The notes beneath the pieces are model-generated. The model saw only the letters and a program-made list of their open reading frames with translations, did no database searches and was not told the origin of the DNA. A program made the translations under genes and the position numbers. Shown piece after piece: positions 9,209-15,231 of a stretch of 64,000 nt of DNA (position 1 is the first letter of the stretch; the number at the start of each line of letters is the position of its first letter). This DNA comes from Pusillibacter faecalis (GTDB lineage: Bacteria > Bacillota > Clostridia > Oscillospirales > Oscillospiraceae). Location of the stretch: the NCBI RefSeq assembly GCF_018408705.1, contig NZ_AP023420.1, positions 1,364,001 to 1,428,000 of the forward strand, read 5' to 3'.

Positions 9209-9256
9209 TAGGTATATTTTATCGAGGAAACGCTGATCGTTCCGTGATGAGATCAC
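9209..9256 (-). promoter_or_regulatory. SDR promoter with Crp/Fnr-like operator
   Basis: Dyad GTGATGAGATCAC at 9244-9256 (centre 9250) overlaps the napH-like stop codon. A -10 box TAAAAT (minus strand) lies at 9216-9221. The dyad centre is 29 bp upstream of the -10 edge, or about -41 from the predicted start, the class II activator position. The ferredoxin promoter has the same geometry. Confidence 0.55.
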
Positions 9257-9828
9257 TCTTTTCCATTTCGAACTCTGCAAATTAGCTGGGTCATCGTCCC
9301 CATGGGGCAGTAGACGCACCAACTACGAGGTTTGAACAGGGCCATGGTGATCAGGCCGAGCACGGTGGAGGTCAGCATCACACTGTAGAATCCAAAGGCA
9401 AACTGTACCGCACCAGGGTGAAACTGTGTTCCATGATATGCCCATTGCCAAGGCAGCTTGAAGGTCCATAGAAGTGTAACTGTCTGTTTCAAGTCCTGTG
9501 CTCCGGAAAACACCAAATAGGTGTTCCAAAGCATCGCGAAGAACATGACGAAAAAGAATACCAGAAATCCATAGCGGAACCACTTGCTCTTCATCCATTT
9601 TGGAATATCTTTTTTTCGGGAAAAACCAAACCGGCCTCCCAGTAAACCAAAGAGCTGCCCTCTGCCGCAGTAACGGTTACAGTAGCCTTTTGTTCCTTTT
9701 GCGAGCGAGATGATAAGTGGGATGAAAAAGCAGAAAAGACCCAGCCACGCAAACAGGATATTGAAAAACCCCAGAATCAGATAGGTCAGCGAAACGATCC
9801 AGAGATAGTCATACCAATGCTTTTTCAT
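9253..9828 (-). CDS. NapH-like 4Fe-4S membrane protein
   Basis: This 191-aa protein has about four transmembrane segments, the Cys motif C-N-R-Y-C near residue 54 after the second segment, and a C-terminal SWCVYCPMG block, as in NapH/NosR/RdxA-type membrane ferredoxins. These usually pass electrons between quinols and periplasmic or cytosolic Fe-S proteins. It is shorter than NapH and lacks the C-terminal ferredoxin domain; the separate ferredoxin gene directly upstream could supply that part. Its ATG overlaps the ferredoxin stop (ATGA), so translation is coupled. The longer frame upstream has no separate ribosome site and reads through the ferredoxin gene. Confidence 0.75.
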   Translation of the reverse strand: MKKHWYDYLWIVSLTYLILGFFNILFAWLGLFCFFIPLIISLAKGTKGYCNRYCGRGQLFGLLGGRFGFSRKKDIPKWMKSKWFRYGFLVFFFVMFFAMLWNTYLVFSGAQDLKQTVTLLWTFKLPWQWAYHGTQFHPGAVQFAFGFYSVMLTSTVLGLITMALFKPRSWCVYCPMGTMTQLICRVRNGKE

Positions 9829-10034
9829 GCCTCCACCTCCCGAATTTGGATGACACTGGCAGGACATTCTTTTGCGCATTTTCCGCAGCCTAGGCATTTG
9901 TCCATATTCACCTGTGCCATTATGCCTCTCATAATTTGAATCGCTCCCACAGGGCAGGTCTTCACACAGCAGCCACAGGCAACACAATCCTCTTGGGTAA
10001 TAAAGGCTTTTCGTTTCTTTCTGATAGCAGACAT
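9825..10034 (-). CDS. 2[4Fe-4S] ferredoxin-type protein
   Basis: This 69-aa protein has two complete cluster motifs, CVACGCCVKTCP and CLGCGKCAKECP, the pattern of clostridial-type ferredoxins. ATG 10034 is preceded by CAGGAGGG; a longer frame upstream has no ribosome site and crosses hairpin DNA. The basic N-terminus (R-K-K-R-K) is unlike housekeeping ferredoxins and may dock to the membrane partner encoded next. The gene is first in the ferredoxin/NapH-like pair and follows a promoter with the GTGAT-N3-ATCAC dyad. Confidence 0.88.
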   Translation of the reverse strand: MSAIRKKRKAFITQEDCVACGCCVKTCPVGAIQIMRGIMAQVNMDKCLGCGKCAKECPASVIQIREVEA

Positions 10035-10055
10035 AAGCACCCTCCTGTGATTGAT

Positions 10056-10103
10056 TGACAACAGGATACCAGAGAGACTCCTTCCTTTCTGTGATGATAT
10101 CAC
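10056..10103 (-). promoter_or_regulatory. Ferredoxin operon promoter with Crp/Fnr-like operator
   Basis: Dyad GTGATGATATCAC lies at 10091-10103 (centre 10097). The -10 box TATCCT with an upstream TGG (extended -10) is at 10063-10068 on the minus strand. The dyad centre to -10 edge distance is 29 bp, the same as at the SDR promoter. Confidence 0.55.
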
Positions 10104-10113
10104 CTTAGAGTCA

Positions 10114-10196
10114 AAACCTCCGGCTAAGCCGGAGGTTTGAGTAGGCCCTATAAGGGCTGATACGGGTGAAGCCTTAGGGAGCCCCGAAAGGTTTGT
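10114..10196. ncRNA. Cluster of three hairpins (structured RNA or transposon-end candidate)
   Basis: Three stems follow closely: 11 bp with a 3-base loop (10114-10124 with 10128-10138), 5 bp (10145-10149 with 10153-10157), and a G-U-containing stem AAGCCTT with AAGGTTT (about 10168-10193). On the minus strand a frame with proline-rich, low-complexity coding runs through it. The compact order resembles ends of IS200/IS605-type elements and their TnpB guide RNAs, but no transposase or TnpB gene is present. It may be a relic or a MITE. The rest of 10035-10371 holds no other gene. Confidence 0.35.
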
Positions 10197-10291
10197 CGAC
10201 TGCATTTCTTTCTCGGGCTGCCCCTTCCTGGGTTTCTTTCATAACTTTCTTCCTTCCCATCGCGCAAGCCATACATCTTTTCGGCAGTCTA

Positions 10292-10316
10292 AAAAAGAAG
10301 CCGCAGCGGCTTCTTT
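10292..10316 (+). terminator. Right copy of the 25-bp repeat/terminator hairpin
   Basis: Identical over 25 bases to 1125-1149, again ending in a T run (TTCTTTTTTC). No gene on the plus strand ends just before it, which is odd for a terminator and supports a target-site or attachment duplication. Confidence 0.7.
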
Positions 10317-10371
10317 TTTCTTTTTGGGACATACTAGCTCTGTAATTCGACAGATTTCGGAGGATCTGCCC

Positions 10372-10974
10372 ATGGCAAAACACTGGTGGCTCCCCCTTGC
10401 CATTCTCTGTGCCGGGGCCGTGGCGGTCTGGCCTTTGCGGGAGCATCTGACGGCGGCGGAGATCGCCGCGCGCTCTCCCCGGGAGACCTGGCTGGCGGCG
10501 CTTTTCCTGTTGGCTCTGTATACGCTCAAGGGTCTGTCCGTGGCCTTTCCCCTCTCGGTGCTGGAGGCGGCGGGCGGGCTGCTCTTCCCGTTTCCGCTGG
10601 CGCTGGCGGTCAATCTCGCCGGGGTGATGGCGGCGCAGACTGCGCCCTATCTTCTGGGCCGGCGGCGGCAGGAGAGCAGCCTCCCGGAACACTGGCCGAG
10701 GCTTTCCGGCAGCCGCCCCGGACGAACGGTATTCCTCCTGCGGCTGGCGGGAGTGGCCCCAGGCGATCTGGTCAGCATCTACCTGGGCGCCGCCGGCGTC
10801 CCCTGGGGCGCGTATCTCACCGGCGGGGTGCTGGGGAGCTTTCCCCGGGTGCTTGCCGCCACGCTGCTGGGCGCCGCGCTGTGGGAGTTCGGCTCCCCCC
10901 GCTTCTTCCTCTCTCTGCTCCCCGGCGCCGCGCTGACGCTGCTCTCCCTGGTCCTGTGGAGGGCCTGGCGCTAA
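10372..10974 (+). CDS. TVP38/TMEM64 (DedA-like) family membrane protein
   Basis: This 200-aa protein has about five hydrophobic segments and the SNARE-associated/VTT domain pattern: P-x-x-x-L-E-A-A-G-G near residue 65, a conserved G-V-M-A-A-Q-T-A-P-Y-L-L-G-R stretch, and F-L-L-R-L-A-G-V-A-P-G-D-L near 125. VTT proteins are linked to lipid scrambling or membrane homeostasis; a specific role cannot be assigned. ATG 10372 follows GGAGG at normal spacing. It is the first gene after the element and probably lay next to the VanW gene before the insertion. Confidence 0.75.
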   Translation: MAKHWWLPLAILCAGAVAVWPLREHLTAAEIAARSPRETWLAALFLLALYTLKGLSVAFPLSVLEAAGGLLFPFPLALAVNLAGVMAAQTAPYLLGRRRQESSLPEHWPRLSGSRPGRTVFLLRLAGVAPGDLVSIYLGAAGVPWGAYLTGGVLGSFPRVLAATLLGAALWEFGSPRFFLSLLPGAALTLLSLVLWRAWR

Positions 10975-11076
10975 GGGATGGAACCGGCGGACAGGCTGCG
11001 GCCCTCCATTCCCGCTCCGCGCCGCCTCTCAATCTCTCCACCGCCGAGGTGCCCTGGCAGTCTCCGGGCGCTGGAG

Positions 11077-11108
11077 AAAAATAAAAAGGACATCCTTTGG
11101 ATGTCCTT
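11077..11108 (-). terminator. rpsT terminator
   Basis: On the minus strand AAGGACATCC pairs with GGATGTCCTT (11086-11108) and is followed by TTTTTATTTTT, just past the rpsT stop codon. Confidence 0.85.
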
Positions 11109-11121
11109 CCGGCTCTTGAAA

Positions 11122-11385
11122 TCAGCCGATCTTATTGAGCTTGAGCGTCAGGGCGCTCTTGCGGCGGGCAGCCGTGTTCTTGTGCAGAATTCCCTTGGCC
11201 ACAGCCTGATCGACTTTCTTCACGGCGACCTTATACGCCCCATCGGCCTCGGTGCGATTGCCTTCTGCGGCAACAGCCTCGAACTTCTTGATGGCGGTTT
11301 TCAGATCGGATTTCGCGGCCTTGTTGCGGGCGTTTCTCGCCTCTGCGATCAGAACGCGCTTCTTGGCAGACTTGATATTTGGCAA
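11122..11385 (-). CDS. rpsT: 30S ribosomal protein S20
   Basis: This 87-aa basic protein starts with a TTG codon: (M)PNIKSAKKRVLIAE follows AAAGGAGG at correct spacing. It has the S20 signature K-S-A-K-K-R, alternating Lys/Ala helices, and K-N-T-A-A-R-R-K-S near the C-terminus. S20 binds 16S rRNA early in small-subunit assembly. It is monocistronic, with its own promoter at 11439-11467 and its own terminator. The TTG start may weaken translation and allow feedback, as in other S20 genes with non-ATG starts. The neighbour gpr diverges. Confidence 0.95.
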   Translation of the reverse strand: MPNIKSAKKRVLIAEARNARNKAAKSDLKTAIKKFEAVAAEGNRTEADGAYKVAVKKVDQAVAKGILHKNTAARRKSALTLKLNKIG

Positions 11386-11438
11386 ACCAAACACCTCCTT
11401 TGGCAAATTCAGCGGATTTTTCCACCGTGCAGATAGAT

Positions 11439-11467
11439 ATTTTAGCAGGAATCCTTCTAAAAAGCAA
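11439..11467 (-). promoter_or_regulatory. rpsT promoter
   Basis: Minus strand TTGCTT (11462-11467), 17-bp spacer, TAAAAT (11439-11444), in an AT-rich segment upstream of the TTG start. Confidence 0.65.
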
Positions 11468-11564
11468 GCACTTTTTTCGATTTTCTTTGAATTTATGTAT
11501 ATCGTGTCCCCTGGCGCAAAACCTAGGGGCACAACCACAACATTTTGTGCTGGGAGGCAGACAC

Positions 11565-12461
11565 ATGTTTATCAAACGCACCGACCTGGCATTGGAGGCC
11601 CGGGAACTCTGGCAGGAATCCGCGGAACGGACCTCCCGGCTCTCCGGCGTCAAGGCCACCAAAACCAAGCTGGAGGGATACCCCCTCACGCGGGTGGATA
11701 TTTTGAACGAAAAGGGCGAGGCGGCGCTGGGCAAGCCCCAGGGCAGCTACCTCACCATTGACCTGACCACCTTCTGGCAGCGCAAGGCGGACTTTTTTGA
11801 GCGGGCGGTCCGGGCGGTGGGCAGCCAGCTTAAGGCGCTGCTTCCGGCCCAGGGACCGGCGCTGGTGGTAGGGCTGGGCAATCCGGCCATGACGCCGGAC
11901 GCCGTAGGGCCGCTGGCGGCGGACAGCGTGCTGATCACCCGCCACCTCATCTCCGCCATGCCCAAGCATTTCTCCGGCTTCCGGCCGGTGGCGGTGTTCC
12001 GCTCCGGGGTGCTGGGCACCACAGGCGTGGAGTCCGCCGAGGCGGTGCGGGGGCTGGTGGCGGAGGTGCAGCCGGCGCTGGTCATCGCCGTGGACGCGCT
12101 GGCCTCCCGCCGGTGCGAGCGGGTGTGTACCACCGTGCAGCTGAGCGACACTGGCATTGTCCCCGGCTCCGGCGTGGGCAACCACCGCTCTGCCCTCAAC
12201 CAGGAGACCCTGGGGGTCCCGGTTTATGCGGTGGGGATTCCCACCGTGGTGGACGCGGCCACCCTGGCGGCAGATCTTTTGGAGGAGTCCGGCCTCACAG
12301 AGGTGAACCCGGAGCGGCTGCGCCAAGGGCAGCAAACCCTGATGGTCACACCCCGGGACATTGACCAGCAGGTTCGGGACCTCTCGAAGGTGGTGGGCTA
12401 CGGCATCAACTGGGCGCTGCAGGACCTGGAAATCGAAGAGATCAACGCGCTTTTGAGCTGA
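11565..12461 (+). CDS. gpr: GPR endopeptidase (germination protease)
   Basis: This 298-aa protein matches the spore protease that degrades small acid-soluble proteins at germination. It starts with an R-T-D-L-A-L-E-A block close to the autoprocessing site, then has a V-V-G-L-G-N motif, the ATPDAVGPLA-like segment M-T-P-D-A-V-G-P-L, and G-V-G-N-H-R near 205. It acts in the forespore and dormant spore. ATG 11565 follows GGGAGG. No clear SigG promoter could be drawn by eye in 11468-11564. Its presence is good evidence that the organism makes spores. Confidence 0.92.
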   Translation: MFIKRTDLALEARELWQESAERTSRLSGVKATKTKLEGYPLTRVDILNEKGEAALGKPQGSYLTIDLTTFWQRKADFFERAVRAVGSQLKALLPAQGPALVVGLGNPAMTPDAVGPLAADSVLITRHLISAMPKHFSGFRPVAVFRSGVLGTTGVESAEAVRGLVAEVQPALVIAVDALASRRCERVCTTVQLSDTGIVPGSGVGNHRSALNQETLGVPVYAVGIPTVVDAATLAADLLEESGLTEVNPERLRQGQQTLMVTPRDIDQQVRDLSKVVGYGINWALQDLEIEEINALLS

Positions 12462-12772
12462 CCGCGCCCCTACTCCGGCTGTCCAGCGCAAAGCGGACCG
12501 GCTCCACCACAAAGGCGCTCTCTCCCCTGCCAATCACGGTTCCGACCAAGTCCTTGGGAAATCGTATGGACTTGCTGCTGGTGTGCGGCTGTCTGGGAAT
12601 TCCAAATTCTTGGCCAGAGAAGGGCTCCTCCTCTTGGTATTGCCTAAGATATTTTGTTAAAGTACTTCGCATATCATATCCAAGATCCGTGACAGTTTTT
12701 AGCAAGACATTCCAGCCGCACTATACCAACGATTGTTGGTGTTTCCCAAATTTTGTATGGCAGTTTCCTCAT
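12442..12772 (-). pseudogene. Possible frameshifted small gene (unrecognised)
   Basis: Two adjoining minus-strand frames look coding. The first (ATG at 12772) starts MRKLPYKIWETPTIVG and runs to L-E-C-L-A-K; the second continues K-T-V-T-D-L-G-Y-D-M-R-S-T-L-T-K-Y-L-R with G-T-V-I-G-R-G-E-S-A-F near its end. One base shift near 12702, at a run of five A, would join them into about 105 aa. The last 20 bases overlap the gpr 3' end. No family is recognised and no good ribosome site is seen. It could also be non-coding; nothing else fills 12462-12784. Confidence 0.3.
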
Positions 12773-12784
12773 AATCTGATAAAA

Positions 12785-12827
12785 ATCCGCAAAAACACCA
12801 AAAGGCCGGACCATCAGGTCCGGCCTT
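12785..12827 (-). terminator. Terminator of the larA-like gene (bidirectional stem)
   Basis: AAGGCCGGACC pairs with GGTCCGGCCTT (12802-12827) around a 4-base loop. On the minus strand TTTTGGTGTTTTT follows. Confidence 0.8.
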
Positions 12828-12902
12828 CTATTTTCAAGGTTCCCGCCCGCGGACGGTTTTTTTCTATCCGCCGCCATACGGCGGGCCATGGGGCCCCGCA
12901 CC

Positions 12903-14195
12903 CTATTGGAATTTGGGCAGCGTATTCGCGCCATGGGGCAGCAGGGTCGCCCGCAGATCCCGGCCGCCGTTGAGCTCCCGGGAGAGCGCCAACGCCTCGT
13001 CCAGCGTCTGGACGGCGTGAATCCTCGCAGTGCCGAACTCCTCCTGCTTCATGCTGGTAACTACGATCATGTGGTGAGTCTCCGCGCACTCAGCAAAGAG
13101 GTAGCCGATAAACGCGCCGATGGAAAAGTTCTCCCGCAGGGCCTTCTCCCGGTCCACCATGGTGGGATACCCGGCAATCTGCTTTTGCGTGTCGGGGCTT
13201 CCGTATCCCTCCTGGGACTTGGTGACGAGAATGATGGTGCCGCCGTCCTCCACGACCTCCCTGGCGTTGCAGAGAGTCTTGATCGTCTGGTAGAAATTCA
13301 AGTCCTTGGGGTAGCCGCCGGCACTGGCGATCACCAGCGGCGTTTTCTCCCGCACCTCGACGCCGTACATCCGCTCCACCAGGTCACAGGCCGCCCGGTG
13401 TGCCGTCACCCAGTTGCCGGCAAACGCGGCGATGATCTCCTGCTGGTCGTTGACCACAACGTTTACCAAAAACGCCGGGTTCACCATGGAGCAGGCCTCC
13501 ATCATATCCGCGTGAACGGGGTTTGTCTCGTTCATGTTGGCGCTGCGCACCGCCGGGTTGGAACCGTTTCCCAACCCTGGATTCAGCGCCAGGTTATGGT
13601 TTTTCATGATGGTCTCCCGGCCGGCAATTCCAGGGAGAATGCTCTTGCGCCCGCCGCCAAAGCCGGCCATGAAGTGATACACCACGCCGCCGGTGAGAAT
13701 CACCTTGTCGCACGCCAGGACCCGCCTGTCCAGGTAGACCGGGGTCCCCCGGGTGGTGGTGCCCACGTAGGCCAGCTGCTCCTCCTCTGTGCACTGATGG
13801 TCCACCAGGCGAATGCGGTCATAAACCGCCTGAGTTACCAGCCCCACATGCTCTTCCGGCGTCTGACGGCGGTGGGTGCCGGTGGCGGAGATGATGAGCA
13901 TGTCCTCATCCCGAATGCCCGCCGCCTCCAGCTCCGCCACCAGGATGGGGAGATAGGTCTCCGGAGACTGCCAGCGACGGGTGACATCCGAGATAACAAT
14001 GCACACCTTCTCCCCTGCCCGCACCAGCTCCCGCAGCGGCGCGGAGTCAATCGGGTGGTCCAGCGCCCAGCGGATGTGCTCCTCCGGCGTCCGCTGCGGC
14101 AGGTCAACCCGGTTGGGCTCCAGCTCCGCTGCAATCAGCTCCGCGGGCAGGCGGACCTCAAATTCCTCTTCCCCATATTTCATTGCTTCTGCCAT
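12903..14195 (-). CDS. LarA-family racemase/epimerase (nickel-pincer cofactor type)
   Basis: This 430-aa protein has LarA features: a DVTR motif near 70, SATGTHRR near 104-111 (catalytic-type His), and H-F-M-A-G-F-G-G-G-R-K-S-I-L-P-G near 175-190, whose Lys carries the pincer cofactor in LarA. LarA interconverts D- and L-lactate, but homologues act on other 2-hydroxy acids, so the substrate is open. The cofactor makers LarB, LarC and LarE are not in this window and must be elsewhere if the enzyme is active. The gene is monocistronic, with a weak ribosome site (GGAGTG) and a strong terminator. An internal ATG six codons in is an alternative start. Confidence 0.85.
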   Translation of the reverse strand: MAEAMKYGEEEFEVRLPAELIAAELEPNRVDLPQRTPEEHIRWALDHPIDSAPLRELVRAGEKVCIVISDVTRRWQSPETYLPILVAELEAAGIRDEDMLIISATGTHRRQTPEEHVGLVTQAVYDRIRLVDHQCTEEEQLAYVGTTTRGTPVYLDRRVLACDKVILTGGVVYHFMAGFGGGRKSILPGIAGRETIMKNHNLALNPGLGNGSNPAVRSANMNETNPVHADMMEACSMVNPAFLVNVVVNDQQEIIAAFAGNWVTAHRAACDLVERMYGVEVREKTPLVIASAGGYPKDLNFYQTIKTLCNAREVVEDGGTIILVTKSQEGYGSPDTQKQIAGYPTMVDREKALRENFSIGAFIGYLFAECAETHHMIVVTSMKQEEFGTARIHAVQTLDEALALSRELNGGRDLRATLLPHGANTLPKFQ

Positions 14196-14297
14196 GGATG
14201 TTTCACTCCTTCGTTCCTTCCAGGCGTGCTTAAACGCCCGCCATCCCTGTGATACGCCTTGCGTCCGGGTTTGTCAAGGGCGTTTGCACAAAGCCCG

Positions 14298-15047
14298 TCA
14301 TATCTCCAGCACCACCGGGCAGTGGTCGCTGCCTGTTACCTCGCTCCAGATGTCGGCGTTTTTGATCCTGTCCCGCAGCCGCTCCGAGACGATAAAGTAG
14401 TCAATCCGCCACCCCGCGTTGTTCTTCCGGGCATTGAAGCGGTAGCTCCACCAGGAGTACGCTCCGGTCTTGTCCGGATAAAGCGTTCGGAAGGTGTCCA
14501 CAAATCCTGCGTCCAGCAGGCGGGTCATCTTCTCCCGCTCCTCGTCGGTAAAGCCGGGGTTGCGGCGGTTGGGGCCGGGGTTTTTGATATCCTTCTCTGT
14601 ATGGGCCACGTTCAGGTCCCCGCAGTAGACCACGGGTTTCTTTTCATCCAGCTCACAAAGATAGTCCCGGATGTCGTCCTCCCAGGCCAGCCGATAGTCC
14701 AGCCGGGCCAGCTGATCCTTGGAGTTGGGGGTGTAGCAGCACACCAGATAGAACTCCGGGTACTCCGCTGTGATGACCCTTCCCTCGTGGCGGTGCTCGT
14801 CCATTCCAAAGTCATACGTGACCGCAAGAGGCTCCGGCCTGGTAAAGATGGCGGTGCCGGAGTAGCCCGCCTTGTCGGCGCTGTTCCAATAGCGGTGATA
14901 CCCCGGCAGGTCGAAGTCCGCCTGTTCAGGGCGCATCTTTGTCTCCTGCAGGCAAAGGATGTCCGCGTCCGCCACATGGCAGAAGTCCAAAAAACCCTTG
15001 TTCAGACAGGCCCGCAGGCCGTTGACGTTCCAGGAAACCAGTCTCAT
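14298..15047 (-). CDS. xth: Exodeoxyribonuclease III / AP endonuclease
   Basis: This 249-aa protein of the ExoIII/APE1 fold has S-W-N-V-N-G-L-R at the N-terminus, L-Q-E-T-K near 35, Y-S-G-T-A-I-F, C-G-D-L-N-V-A-H, and the C-terminal G-S-D-H-C-P-V, the Asn, Glu, Asp and His set that binds metal and cleaves abasic sites. It serves base-excision repair in the cytoplasm. ATG 15047 was chosen over the ATG two codons upstream because GGAGG is 8 bases before it. It is transcribed away from metG. Confidence 0.93.
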   Translation of the reverse strand: MRLVSWNVNGLRACLNKGFLDFCHVADADILCLQETKMRPEQADFDLPGYHRYWNSADKAGYSGTAIFTRPEPLAVTYDFGMDEHRHEGRVITAEYPEFYLVCCYTPNSKDQLARLDYRLAWEDDIRDYLCELDEKKPVVYCGDLNVAHTEKDIKNPGPNRRNPGFTDEEREKMTRLLDAGFVDTFRTLYPDKTGAYSWWSYRFNARKNNAGWRIDYFIVSERLRDRIKNADIWSEVTGSDHCPVVLEI

Positions 15048-15146
15048 CCTCATGTCCTCCCTGCTGTTTTTTCCTATTGTACCGGATTTCCCGGGAAAAA
15101 ACAATGCCGCGCCCAGCGCCAAGGGCGGAATTTTCCAGGGGAAATG

Positions 15147-15175
15147 TTGTAATTTGGAATGGAATTCGCTATAAT
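15147..15175 (+). promoter_or_regulatory. metG promoter
   Basis: TTGTAA (15147-15152), 17-bp spacer, TATAAT (15170-15175), about 56 bp before the metG start. Confidence 0.7.
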
Positions 15176-15231
15176 AACAGGGAATACCGGCGCTCTTTCA
15201 TTCGGAGCCGCCGCGGAAAAGGAGAACCCCC

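Noticed and set aside
12674..12934. 86-codon minus frame reading through the larA-like terminator
   Set aside because: It crosses a strong terminator hairpin; only the part from 12772 onward could be coding.
12888..14252. 454-codon plus-strand frame opposite the larA-like gene
   Set aside because: Antisense shadow; the minus strand has the LarA motifs and a terminator.
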